A stretch of 64,000 nucleotides of DNA, taken from the NCBI GenBank assembly GCA_032207245.1, contig CM063510.1, positions 46,674,692-46,738,691 of the forward strand, read 5' to 3'. Source of the stretch: Pardosa pseudoannulata. Its lineage: Eukaryota; Arthropoda; Arachnida; Araneae; Lycosidae. Each line of letters starts with the position of its first letter. Within the stretch, counting starts at the first letter, position 1. The notes beneath the pieces were generated by a model. It was not told the origin of the DNA. It was given only the letters and a program-made list of their open reading frames with translations, and did not search any database. The position numbers and the translations under genes were made by a program. This document shows, one piece after another, positions 11,930 to 54,344 of this stretch.

Positions 11930-12240
11930 CTTTCCACCCGGTGTTCCTTAGGGGAATAGGAGCCGACCAGCTAAAGGGGCTAATAAGGTTTTTCAGATGT
12001 GGCGCTTGTAATTTTTTTTATTTCTTTTTCGGAAGGGATCAAGTTTTGAGAAGCTGATCCCCCGAAAAAAAAGAGAGAGGATCTGTAGGCAGTTGAGTGC
12101 AGGAGTCGAGATATAGCCTGCGAGTTGAAGAGATCTCTCTGGTTAGAGTGAGGGAACGCAAGTCATTTTTTTTTATATAGGACGCTCATCCACCTGATCT
12201 GGTTGCGTTCGGCTCCGAAACGCAGAGAAAATATGTCTTA
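11930..12240 (+). repeat. LTR-like dispersed repeat, copy 2
   Basis: Shares ordered blocks with the - strand of 3736-4230, in particular GGATCAAGTTTTGAGAA and the purine-rich AGAGAGGATCTG. The shared part ends near 12240. AATAAATTTTATTTG follows at 12271. It may be part of a retrotransposon LTR; the boundaries are not defined. Confidence 0.4.
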
Positions 12241-12339
12241 GTTCTACTTTTAATTTTCACCAATCTTGTAAATAAATTTTATTTGTTGTCCTTAAAGTTT
12301 CGGAGGTAATTTAATGCATCCCAGCGACGGTCTACAAAC

Positions 12340-12570
12340 ATAAAGCATACCTATCCTAGTTAAGTAGGCGGGTAGGTCACACGATAGTATAGTACACACC
12401 AGCAAGTGGTGCTTTACAGTTTCAATATCCTTCAAGTTCTCAAACGATACCTCTGAGGGTGGCAGGCTAAACCTGGGGGTCTTCTGCTTGAACTCTGCTT
12501 TTAAATTACGAGAACCCTTTTAAGCTAAGACTTCTTTCCCCCTAGTGGTGCTCATCAAACGAATGGCTTA
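12340..12570 (+). repeat. Dispersed repeat family B, copy 1
   Basis: Shares an ordered set of blocks with 28100-28370: CAAGTTCTCAAACGATAC, AACCTGGGGGTCTTCTGCTT, TTTTAAGCTAAGACTTCTTT and CCCTAGTGGTGCT. Possibly an old SINE. This copy keeps some CpGs whereas the copy in ADH5 intron 6 has lost most. Confidence 0.6.
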
Positions 12571-13351
12571 CTCCTTCGCCTTAATTAGCGTGGCCTCTGT
12601 CTCACGTGCTTGGCTCGTCCAAGTGGTATTGGTAACAACAACAATATTGGCTATTGTTTCTGTAAATATATTCTTTTCTTGAAAAGTTATGCATGATTTT
12701 AAATAAGTTAATTTTTTACAGCATTAAATTAGTTAATTTTTATATACATCTTTTATTGTTGTTTCAACTGGAAATTACAGACCTTTTAAAAATTTCACTT
12801 GTGGTGTCACAAGTAAGGATCCCAAGCTAGTATATCCATGTTAACAGATTTTCCCTAATTTATACACATAAAATCCTTTGTATGTATGGAAGTGTGTGTG
12901 CGTATGTGGTGTACCAGTCTGAGAACTTCTTATTTAAATCTAGTAAAACTAAATTAGGAAACTAATATGTACAGTCCTGGGAACTATAAGCTATAATTTT
13001 TTAAAAGAAAGTAGGTTGAAACTAGAATAAAAATTACATATTATTAGAAAATTGTTAAAATGACTACATAGTTTTTATTTATCTGACAGTAACTTCTCCC
13101 AACCTGTGGTAAACAAAAAATAATCAATAATGGCATACATAAAATTGTTTTTAAAAAATTATATAAAAAAATCATAGAAAAGTGTTTTTCTATAATTCAT
13201 AAAAATTATTTTAATTAATAACGTTTTTACAGTAAAGTTAAATTAATTGGTTTTTATAATTTAGTGTTTTTATTAAAACCTTTTGTTAGTAAATGAAATA
13301 TGACAAAATAGTAGTTATATATGAAAGTTTGAACAAGCACATACACACATA

Positions 13352-13359
<8 letters not shown>

Positions 13360-13446
<87 letters not shown>
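13360..13446. repeat. (TA)n microsatellite, ~87 bp
   Basis: Uninterrupted TA dinucleotides after a short CATACACACATATATATGTG lead-in. Long tyrosine-isoleucine open frames here are an artefact of the repeat. Confidence 0.97.
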
Positions 13447-13449
<3 letters not shown>

Positions 13450-13794
13450 CCTAAATGCTGTCTTCGAGTACCAGAAAAGAGTCTTATACACCTACTTAAT
13501 TCTTTCTCTTATTTCGCCTAAAATTTTGCAGATCTTTAATACAATTCTTATTTTAAAACAATTTTATTTTTTCTGAGTTTAAAATCTTTTAGTTTTATGT
13601 GTATTATGCATTTGACGGGTTTTTGTCTATCTTTTAAGAATATACAATTCCTCCTTACATTTCAGTTTAGTCTACTTTCCAATAGTGGCGCCATCTACCG
13701 ATATTACAAATGTTCAGAAGCAAATATTTCTTGCAATCATAATCAAATTTTAAAACCCTTTAATGACATGAATAAGGTTCGATTTTTCGAATTT

Positions 13795-13985
13795 GGTCGG
13801 TTGGTTGGTTGGTTGGTTGGTTGGTTGGTTGACTGAAGTTTAGTGGCGCTAAATCCTCTAGGAACAAACTGCGCCAAACAAGATGTGGAAATAAACTAAA
13901 GATGAAATTTAGATAAAAAAGTTAAAAGAAGTTTGAGACAAAATAAAAGGAGAGGTTCTAAAACGATTTAAAGTAACAATAAAAA
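13795..13985 (-). mobile_element. GGTT-tailed dispersed repeat, copy 1
   Basis: A (GGTT)8 tract is followed by AGTGGCGCTAAATCC and ACAAACTGCGCCAAACAAG, then AT-rich sequence. The same layout recurs at 14043. On the - strand it is a body ending in a (CCAA)n tail, as in SINE or LINE 3' ends, resembling but not matching the CCAAACC tail of the main SINE family. Confidence 0.55.
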
Positions 13986-14042
13986 TAAACATTCAACACA
14001 AAACACGAATAAAAATTGAGTTATATACAAATAAACAAGAAT

Positions 14043-14160
14043 TGGTTGGTTGGTTGGTTGGTTGTGGCGTTAGCTTCTGAAAGGACAAACTGCGCCAAAC
14101 AAGGAGAAAATAAAAACAAAATAACAGATAGAAACAAGGAAAAAAAAAAGAGAAAGGAAT
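14043..14160 (-). mobile_element. GGTT-tailed dispersed repeat, copy 2
   Basis: A (GGTT)5 tract, then GTGGCGTTAGCTTCTG and ACAAACTGCGCCAAACAAG, parallel to copy 1 and in the same orientation 250 bases away. Confidence 0.55.
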
Positions 14161-15257
14161 TTTTTTCGAATTTGAGTTTAAAATATGTAATAAATATTTT
14201 ACATTAAAAAATATATTTTTGTAAAAATTTGTAATTTAAGTTGATAAATTAATATTTTAAATGTAAAGAAAATGTAGCCATTTTAAATACCATTTTAAGA
14301 ATAAACTTTACAAGTACTTCTAGAAAGTTTCCTACAATGTTTTTCTTTTCCTTAGACACACTTTATTCCTTTCAGTAAATGATAGAATATTCTTTCTCAT
14401 TCAATGATAGTTCATCAGTATATTTTTTAATTCAAATCGATTTTTTTTAAGTTCGTTGTACCAATAAGAGAATGGCAACAAGAGAAGGATTATATATATA
14501 TGTTTGCAAGTTTTACACATATATATAAAATCCTTTGTATGTATATGAATGTATGAATGTATATTTGCTATGTATTTTGAAGTGGCTGGATCAATCTTGA
14601 GCGAGTTATGGATGGTGAATGAAATTTAGATAACCCGTGAAAAGGTTTTAGGTAGATCAAATTGTTCGCACGTTAAAGGTATGATGGGAATAGAGCTCTA
14701 TTTTTCTCGGTATGCAGACTGACGACCATACATTGCACACAATTTTCTTTGAATGACGTGCTAAAATAATTGACATCTTTCAGGTAACTTAATCTATGTA
14801 ATAATGAATAAAATATACCTTTAAAGGATATGTTTTGATGACTTTATACTAGGAATAGTTTAATTATATCTTACTACTTTGCATATTTTTTTATTTTATT
14901 TCTCCAGTTTTTCAGATTGCAATGAATTCTGTTGCTATGGGTTTGAATTAGAAAAATATTAAGAAGTTTGATTTAAAATCAGCCATCTTTCATTTACACC
15001 TATTTTTTCAGCTTTGCTAGAAAACCTTTCATCGGTCGGCACGCTTTACACCAATTGGCTGTTGAGAACTCGTTTTTATCAGACAAATCAGTTTTTATTT
15101 ATCAAAACTACTCACTTGTGCATAACATTCCATCTTGAATAAATCTTAAAGGCCATAAGAATCCTTTTGAAGCATAGAATCCTGCTGTTTTATGGTATGA
15201 ATGTCATAAACGGTTAGTGAAGCTGCATATACTTTGGATTTATGTCAAAAGCCTAAA
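14161..15257. other. No gene seen
   Basis: AT-rich. 14520-14550 shares ATAAAATCCTTTGTATGTAT with 12868-12887, suggesting fragments of one repeat family. Nothing else was recognised. Confidence 0.4.
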
Positions 15258-16035
15258 ATGTCAGACCTCACAGACTTTCAAAGCGGCCAAACTGTAGGAA
15301 CCCGACTAACTAGAGGAACCCTGACCTAGCTTTTAGACGTTTCTAGACTTAAAGTACCTAAAATCCTGGAGACATATACACAAAGCAGCAAGACCAAGGC
15401 CGCGCTAGGTGCAAGAGATAGGTAATAAAGCGGATTGTAATGTCTAAAAAGAAAACATCTGCAAACAAAGTGACGCATAATTCAATCAGAATTTGGGTTC
15501 TCCAGTGTCAAGAATTATAGTTCGGAGGCACCTTCGCAAATAGAATATTTAAGGCAGACCTACAATTTCCAAGCACAGATTTTAATATTAAGTATCGTCT
15601 AAAATGGTGCCCCAACAACAAAACCTAATCGATAGATTATTGGAAGACAGTTATACGGTTAGAAGAACCATCTTTCATACTTTTTTCCACAACAAGATGG
15701 ATGCACAACTGGAAGACACCTACACAAATGTGTGATCAGGATTATTTCCAACTGTTAAATGTGGAGACGAATCCATCATCGTATGGACAGCCATGTCTTG
15801 GGAATCTACAAGCTCATCGTAACCCAGGAAGGAAGGATAACTGGGAAAAAGTTATGGCTGATCATGTCCATCCTATGATGCAAACTTTGTTTCCTGCAGA
15901 AGAAGAAATTTTCCAGGAGGATAATACTCCTAATCATGCAACGAGATATGTCCTTTAATATTTTGATAAGCACGAAAATGAATTGAAGCATCTACACCTA
16001 CAGCTATCTTAGCCTGCACAGCTCCCCCTGGTGTT
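15258..16035 (+). pseudogene. Tc1-like transposase, heavily decayed
   Basis: Pieces of the Tc1 order can be followed across stops and frameshifts. MSDLTDFQSGQTVG starts at 15258, then a helix-turn-helix remnant (LLDVSRLKVPKI). A catalytic-core trace near 15640-15690 has the first acidic motif (expected D-E-S) read as EEPSF. Then DHVHPMMQTLFP and DNTPNHATR (second-aspartate region, 15700-15958), and last a degraded PAQ near 16015. At least five stops interrupt it. No inverted ends were identified. It is unrelated at close range to the 8025 copy. Confidence 0.75.
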
Positions 16036-17345
16036 GGAAAGCTTACACCAGGTCCAATAGACCCCTCGCAATATGCAACTGGTCCATAGCTAAAGGTAAT
16101 ACACAGCTTCAATTGAACGAGGATACACGAACACTGAAAACTGATTCAACCTCAAGAAGGTGTGAGCTTTTCGTTTGATGAGCACTGCTAGGATGAAAGA
16201 ACGACTTTTCTCAAGTGGATCTTCGTAATTTAGAAGCACAGAAAAAGCAAGACCCCAGGCTTGCTAGAGCTGCACCTGTAAGGGGCAGTATGCGAAAAAA
16301 AGTGCAAAATGTAGGTTAAAATATATATATCCCACAAGGAAATATGTAATGAAGGGACATGAAAAATCTTCATTACAATGTGTACGTTTATACACATGTG
16401 TGTGTGTTTAATTATTAAGATATAGCACTTCTCCTACGTTTGAACTCACGCCACGCCATTGGTAAGCATATGGAGACACTTTGAAGGGTTTCACCATCAG
16501 ATGAACCTCAAAAATGCCTGGGAGATTTCAAAGTAGTGACGCAAAGTCTCCACCAAAAATCAAATTAGACACGAAGACATAATCGATTGTCAAAGATTAT
16601 CTAAATGGAAAATGGACCCGGTAACATACACGGAAAAAGAATGAACGTGATAAAGGAGTGAACCAAATTGGAAAAAGAAGATTGAAGAGAGGTGGTGACA
16701 GATTCAGATACAGAGTTACTGTCGATTGGAGACTGTTTATTTATTTATTTTTAAATTTAGAAATAGGGTCGTAGTCTAACGCTTTATACGTTCTCCACTA
16801 ACAAGAAACTATATTGTACAGCTACAGTCTCATAAGCACTGGCAGCATAGTCCACTCTAGGGACGGCTAACCCGGAGAATTGGACACCAAAATTTAGTGG
16901 TGGCATTTTAGTTTTGTGAGGAAATATTGATTTCTTAAATACCCGATTAATCTAAATTTATACTATCAATATTTCTTTCTCAAAAAATGTACAGTTCTTG
17001 CGTAAACTGTGTATATCTAAAAGTTAAAAACATTTACAATCCTTAATATTATTCTAAAGAGAACAACCAAAAAAATGCGGCATGTGTAAGTAAAAAGAGC
17101 TTCCCATATATATTATATACGCTTCACGGGAGAACGGAAAATTTCTGTATCCATTTTTCAAGATTGATTTTACAGTATTTAAAGATTCCAGGGATGTGAA
17201 GGATTGGAGAAATCTTTTTTCTTTCTTTCCTTTCATCTTTCTTTTTCTTTGATTTGTTCTGAACAATTCATTTTTAATAGGTTTGTATCCTACAACAATT
17301 TGTCTGGTAAAATAATAACTTTTATCGTGAAGAGAGGAGGCAGCA
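16036..17345. other. No gene seen
   Basis: 16040-16730 is moderately GC-rich and may include further decayed transposon DNA. 16735-17340 is AT-rich. No exon or terminus could be supported. Confidence 0.4.
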
Positions 17346-17353
17346 TTCTACAC

Positions 17354-17431
17354 TCGCGGTTCTCAAACTGGGTGACACTTCATCTTGGTGTGCAGCGAAA
17401 GAATGCGGAGGTTGACGTTTGAGAATCACTA
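17354..17431. mobile_element. 78-bp hAT-type MITE
   Basis: The ends TCGCGGTTCTCAAAC and GTTTGAGAATCACTA are inverted at 12 of 15 positions. They are flanked by the 8-base duplication TTCTACAC (17346-17353 and 17432-17439). The CGGTTCTCAAAC end also begins the larger element at 51127, so this is probably its extreme deletion derivative. Confidence 0.8.
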
Positions 17432-17439
17432 TTCTACAC

Positions 17440-18200
17440 TTTTGTACAAGTGGCAACATTGCTAGAACCGGTCCTACTGGCCGATTAAGTTTGAAAAAGA
17501 TGTCTATCAACTTCGTGACGATCTTTATAAAATACCCCAAAGGTTGGTTCTTTCTTGAAATGGGAGCTCATCTCATATCCTTAAGCTCAAGAGAACAAAA
17601 TCGTTTAGCTTGGCAGATATTCCATAAAAACATGAGTACAATCGCACTATTAAACATTTATTAGTGCTCTCTGATATGTTTTCTTTATTGTTCACCCTTC
17701 CGGTTTTTGGAGTCCGTTTCATCCTAGTTGAAGGATTTGTCGTACTCCAAAAAATAATATCCACTAGAAAACGAAAAAAAAAATTCTATGATCTGGACAA
17801 GATTTTTTACAAAATACATTTTTATTTTTAGGCAGAAACAGATGTATTGATGTATACACGTAAACAATAAACGGTATGTAACAGTTGTGTATAAATAACT
17901 CAGATATTTATATATATTCAGTGTAGTTTTAAGAATCTCTTCTGTAACAAATAAAAGCACTAGATATTTTTTATCTGCCTATTTAAAAAGAAACTATATA
18001 GAGTAGTACAGTAATAGATACTGTTTTGATTGTACCTTGGTATATGTAGCTAATTTATTTTTTTTGTTTTGGCAATCGATTCGTTCTGTTCTTTTTTCTC
18101 GCTCTTCTGCTTATCGGCATCAGCAGCCCTGTAAAGTTTTCTGTAGCAAAAATTTGAATCTACATATCTTAGTAAAAAAAATTCAAAATAAATATCCGAT
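17440..18200 (+). promoter_or_regulatory. Upstream region of ADH5, including 5' UTR and probable promoter
   Basis: No TATA box is obvious. A pyrimidine-rich stretch at 18065-18118 (TTCTTTTTTCTCGCTCTTCTG) could be a transcription start or a 5' UTR splice acceptor. Several CpGs at 18076-18220 contrast with the CpG-poor gene body, as expected for an unmethylated promoter. The exact start of transcription cannot be read. Confidence 0.4.
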
Positions 18201-34156
<15,956 letters not shown>

Positions 34157-34304
34157 TATTTTCAAGGATACACCTCTCCTGCTCAAGTTTGCCAAAGTGT
34201 GGTTTATAAGAATGATTATTTTCTGAAATTCCTATTTTGTTATAATATTTTTGATATTAGATTAATGTGCCTTATAAACATATAAAAATGATTATTTGCT
34301 TTTA

Positions 34305-34310
34305 AATAAA
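34305..34310 (+). terminator. ADH5 polyadenylation signal candidate
   Basis: AATAAA about 150 bases after the stop codon, followed by a T-rich segment. First canonical signal downstream. CpG frequency begins to recover just after it. Confidence 0.65.
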
Positions 34311-35750
34311 TTTTCATTTTCTACTACTATTCACATTCATTTTCTATTCATAAGAAATAGTTAAATGTTAATTAATATAACTTGATCTCAACAATCCTTA
34401 AAGGAAAAATATTTCCTTGGATGTTCAATTAAATAATTTTAAACCTGTCAAAAACAATTGATTCTAAAATGTAAAAACGTAATAAATAAAAATATGTATT
34501 TTCTGCAAACAAAATAAAAAAAAATATATTTTTTATAAAATATTCCTAATTTGGGCAAATTTTTTTTCTGTGTATTTATGTAGTTAACTGCAGTGATCAT
34601 AAAAGAGGGCACATTTCACGCTGGAGAACTGAAGAGATACCGACTCAAATAGGTTAACTTGACAGTGTATGAGCTGCTTTATGAAGACAAATTGTTTGTT
34701 TTGATGGTATATAATACTAATTTAAAAACTAATTTAATTTTTGAAATAAATATATTTATTTTTTAAGTAACATAATACCCAGATTGAAACTTAGGTACGA
34801 AGTAGCTAGTAACTAAGCACTTAATAATGAAGAACAAAACTTCTGAAGACAATACTCATTTATTGAGTACAAAATTCTGGCGTAGACAAGGTTTTCCCAT
34901 TTTTTGGTACGTTAACTTTCAATAAACCTTGTTCCTGAAAAATAATGAAAAAACTTTATTTTTATGAAATTAGTAGCAAGTTTCTTAAAGTTTTCAAAAG
35001 TTGCAATAGTAATTTCTATTATACATCAAGCTTTATTCTGTCAAAAAGAAGTTTTAGTTTTAGACCATTATTTTTATTTTCAGAATGATGCAGTGTCCTT
35101 TTCTTATAGAGAATTACCTGTTCATCACATTAGCAAAAATTTTCAGTTACGAATAATGCTCTTTTCATTTCTCATTTAATGTTGTATTCTTCTAATTTTT
35201 TTATGTAATTTATTTTTGTAATTGAGAACCGATAAAGAGTATATATCTAAAGTGTCATACTATATGTTCCAGAAATTTTGTGAAGGTATATTAACCTGTT
35301 ATATTTTCATTAAATGCAAAACATTTAACTTACATTTTGCAAATAAATAGGAAGGGATGTAAATGAGAAATCTAGTTTTTAGTTTTTAATATAACTTAAA
35401 ATTTAATTAGAAGTTAATTCAGCTTGCGTTCTGGAATATACAGAAGTGACAAATCTGTGATATTTTCATTTGAATATTTAATCTTGAAACACTAAATGAA
35501 AAAATCTCATCATGAGGTTTGTTGTTGCTGGTTTTAGAAAAATGAAGAGTTAATGCATGAGTTTTGTGCATTTTTGAGAAGAATCTTACTGACATTTCTC
35601 ATTCAAATTCATAGGAACATGTTTAAATTACTGGTTAGATTTGCTAGAGATATATTTGGTTTTAAAGTTAAGAGTACATATCTTCAGCAATACTAAATAA
35701 GTATAAAATAAAATGGGGTAGAATGAATTCAATTATGAGCATAAAATTTA
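34311..35750. other. No gene seen; intergenic between convergent genes
   Basis: AT-rich. AATAAA on the - strand (35747-35752) is a possible 3' end for the kinase gene, but no connected terminal exon could be established. Confidence 0.35.
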
Positions 35751-36792
35751 TTTTTAATTGTTCAATTTACTAATTGTCACAAAATCAACACTGAAATGAG
35801 GGTATATACATCCGTCATTATGCTTTGTTTCATTACTCAAGGTCATGGAGTACCTGATTGTGTGAGAATGCATTACTCTAAGCTCTGAACTTGAGGGTAG
35901 ATCAAAACATACCATATTTAATCGTGTATAACAGGGATCCCTTTTTTCAGAAGAAAAAAATGGCGAAAAACTGTATATTGGGTATAACAAGTAACTCAAC
36001 CCGCAAGTGACTTTCCAGACTTAACAAATTGTTATTGAGGCCAAAGGAATCGGCTCCAACTCTGTTTCAATGTATGTTCCATTTTTAACGAAAATTTTCA
36101 CGTTTTTTATCGGTTATCTGAGGTTGTTGGGAGGGTTTAGGCAACTTTGAAATGACTGTGAGAACTGTAGTTTAATGTCTTCTTCACCACTCGCGTTTTA
36201 AGGATGGAAATGTAAGAGGAATTTCACTTTTTTTTTATTTCTCTTCATTTTTATAAGACAGTGTGTTGTAACTATGTGTGGGCAAGAATAAAAATCGATC
36301 TAGTTATAATGCAACTTTTAAGTGGCAAATAATATAGCATGAAGAGCAAAGCCAATGTAATTAAGGCGCAAACAGAAAGATAAAGCACACGGACAGCTAT
36401 TTGGTTTCGAGCTAGCGAAACTCTGAATGCGAGAAACTGAACAACTTTTGCTTCAGTCTGCTTCTACGAGCAACTAAATGCTTTCGCATTGAGAATGTTG
36501 TTCGCGCGAAGCTGTCTGCATACTTTCTTTTTTTTTTATTTGTACCTTAAGAAGGCATTTCATTTTATGCTACTTTCCGACATAAAGAATTTACCTTATA
36601 GCATAAACAGATAATTCAGTATGCAAAAGAAAATAACCTTGCTTTAATTTTGAAATTGCGTTCAAAGACGTTAATTAGTGTTGCCAGTACTATTGTATTG
36701 ACTATTGTATTAAAGAAGTGGAATAAAAAGGAAATATGCATCAGTACTGCTCATGAGTAAGATTTCCGTTTTTATTTCTTCCTTCAATAATG

Positions 36793-36849
36793 TCATGTAA
36801 TTGCATGATTTATTTATGAATCACATAAGTATATCATGCAATTACATGA
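36793..36849. repeat. 17-bp perfect inverted repeat
   Basis: 36793-36809 (TCATGTAATTGCATGAT) and 36833-36849 are exact reverse complements around a 23-base spacer. Confidence 0.75.
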
Positions 36850-37196
36850 AGGAGTAAAATTTTTTCTATACATAGCGCGCGTCCTAAGTCTTTATCGTAA
36901 TTAAACAAATAACCGCGTTATATTCGAATACGGCCAATACAAAATCAAGAAAAGAGCAACCCAAGCAAAAATTTTAATTCGTTATACTCATCAAAGCCCA
37001 GTGTAAAACAACAACGCGATGCCTACAAAAAGGAGGTACCTTGACGCTGATAAAAGAACAGCGAGTACAGAGGCAAAAAGGGCAAATACTTTAATAATTT
37101 CGAACTTATATAGTGCTGCAAATGCTGTTACTTTCTTCGAAACTATGTATCGAACATATGAAAGAAATTTTAATTATTCTTCTAAAGTTCACTTAC

Positions 37197-52148
<14,952 letters not shown>

Positions 52149-52565
52149 CTAAGAAGAAAAAAAAGCTTACATATATACTATAATAAACTGCCTTGCAGCG
52201 AAATTAGTAACAATAGCAGTGTAGAGTGTAGAATACATTCACAAACTCTAGTCTAGGGATCTATAAAATGTGTTCCGCAGAACCTTTGGGTTCCAGAATG
52301 ACTCTCCAGAGGTTCAACGAGAAATTTTTAAGTAATATCGAAATTTTAAATAAATTTCGTGAATTAATTCTCTAATTTTCACTAATCCCTTACATACAGT
52401 TAATAATAGTAACTGATATGCCAGAAGGACAACAATAGGGAACATAAATGCGATGTAACAACGAGTCATTCAAACCAAAAGCGACAGTACAGCACAAAAA
52501 GGGTTGAAACATTCATCAGTGTATCATTTTACTTGTATCATTCCATTAACCTCTTAACGTGCACG

Positions 52566-52675
52566 CTCGAGTTAACTCGAGAGCGCTAAACTGGCCAAAC
52601 TGTGCACACTCGAGATAATTCGAGCGGCGTTGTACTTTATGTTGCTATAATTTTTCACACTCGAATGCATTTGAG
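52566..52675. repeat. Three spaced CTCGAG-type palindromes
   Basis: CTCGAGTTAACTCGAG (52566-52581, perfect 16-bp palindrome), CTCGAGATAATTCGAG (52609-52624) and CTCGAATGCATTTGAG (52660-52675), at 43- and 51-base steps, just inside the left end of the piggyBac-like MITE. Confidence 0.75.
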
Positions 52676-52763
52676 AATGAAAATAACAATGTGAAAAAAA
52701 ATTGTTTTATTGATATTTATCATTTACATGGGATTGTACGCTAATAACACTTACTTATTCAAG

Positions 52764-52767
<4 letters not shown>

Positions 52768-52820
<53 letters not shown>
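52768..52820. repeat. (TA)n microsatellite
   Basis: About 26 TA units, followed by a T-run. Confidence 0.97.
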
Positions 52821-52827
<7 letters not shown>

Positions 52828-52885
52828 TCTACTTATCACTTACGACTTATCTCTTCCTTGTGAGCCGCTTTCCTACAGCGTATTC

Positions 52886-53060
52886 GGCCGAACGATGGCC
52901 AAATGGTAGAGCGCTGCTCTTCGGAACCGGAGTTCGTGGGTTCGAATCCCGCTACTGGCATGGATGTTTGTAGCCGTTCGGAATCGGCTTTAAACTGCAG
53001 GTCCCGGTATCATTAGCCCTCGTGTGCAAAATAGTAGACCATAGCGCTCCAAACCAAACC
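52886..53060 (+). mobile_element. Full-length SINE with perfect target duplication
   Basis: 175 bp. Starts GGCCGAACGATGGCCAAATG (A box), B box GGTTCGAATCC, ends CTCCAAACCAAACC. TACAGCGTATTC flanks both sides (52874-52885 and 53061-53072). The loop CTTCGGA and head resemble tRNA-Arg(UCG), which is an inference from memory of that tRNA's shape. CpGs intact, so probably young. Confidence 0.95.
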
Positions 53061-54344
53061 TACAGCGTATTCATATTCCGATTCTGATTAGCTCATTTTT
53101 CAATATATATTTTACTAACATATAATGTAAAATAAAATATAATTGTTAACTATTTTATTACTAGCTCTGGCTGTAAAGACATCCTTGACTAAAATCATCC
53201 TTGAATAAAAATTTTGATTACTTTTTGTATTTTTGTAAGTTTCTTGGCAAGACAACGTTCTAAATTGTGTTTTTTACATTAAAAAATTGATTTTTTTGGC
53301 CAGCCTTTTAAAAAAAAACTGTGCATTAAGGGCTAAATATAAATCTTGCTGCCACGTTAGCTGTTGCAAGTATTATCTACATTTATATAATTGTTTTATA
53401 TTCTTTATTTTTATGTTTATGTCTAATCAGTAAGAAATAATAGGGCCTTTGTTTCTCCTGTAATATTTCTTTATTGGTTCCGTTGCTATACATGTGACAC
53501 GTGGTAAGAAATGGATTCCACGGGATAAATATTTGAGAACCACAGTTTTATGCTAGTAAATATTTATATACAAGAAAAAAAAACATATTTGTACAACTAT
53601 GTACAGAGGGGGACAAATATCTTAGCTGTCGAATATTTCAAAGTTTGTAAAAGTATCATTTACAATTTTACAGGCTGTAACGAAAAATAATATAAGATTA
53701 GACTCATTTAAGGGAAATGCACACCTTTAAATCTTCAAAGATTTGATTTTTTGATTTTTACATTTTTAAAGTCTCTGGACATTTTTGGATCGTTTAAAAC
53801 CAATCCTATTAAAATATTGAAACTTGCAAAACTGTACAATCTATGTACTTAATATTATATACAACAACGCAACACAAAGTAAGTTTAAATAATTATTTTT
53901 GCTCTTTTTTGTAAACAATAATTATGAGATATAATTCTCCACCTATTTAATCTTTAAAAGAAAGTATCAGAAATATAACAGCATGGAATTAAGTTTTCAA
54001 AAAAGTTGAAATAATGTTTAAAAATTCAATTTCAAATGCTATAAATAATAATTTAAATAAACAACAACGAAAATAATTTCATTGTACGCCTACAATGTAC
54101 TTTTTGGGAAATTTAATGTGTGTAATAGTTTCTTATTTACAGAACGTACAAGTTGAAAAAACACCATTTTCAGTGATATGCATTTAAAGTTTTCATTTCT
54201 CTTAAAAGCTACGGCATTAAATGTGAAGGTTTTATATTTTTACATATTCTAATTCGAATATTTCACTGAGCTTTGTTTTAAACTTTTCAAAACTGCTCAA
54301 TAATTTTAAAAATGTAAAAATCGATTTTTTCTTAAGGTTTAAAA

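Larger units (their letters stand above)
52550..53332. mobile_element. piggyBac-like MITE nested in the hAT copy
   Basis: Left flank TTAA (52546-52549) then CCTCTTAACGTGCAC. Right end GTGCATTAAGGG then CTAA (one change from TTAA). The termini are inverted relatives with the C-C-TT start typical of piggyBac. It contains a (TA)n array and a SINE. Confidence 0.6.
52253..53552 (-). mobile_element. hAT-like element, second copy, carrying nested insertions
   Basis: The right end, read on the - strand (GTGGTTCTCAAA, then GTGGAATCCATTTCTTACCAC and ATAGCAACGGAACC), matches the left end of 51127. The left end (CTAGGGATCT…GTTCCGCAGAACC…TTGGGTTCCAGAA) matches its right end. The middle is displaced by a piggyBac-like insertion (52550-53332). 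Confidence 0.65.

Noticed and set aside
35754..35790. Terminal kinase exon (VDFVTISKLNN then stop, with AATAAA)
   Set aside because: Has a good acceptor (CTCATTTCAG) but its phase does not match kinase exon d, and the polyadenylation signal lies two bases after the stop.
52906..52980. tRNA gene
   Set aside because: A and B boxes are those of a dispersed SINE with tail and target duplication; the acceptor stem does not close.
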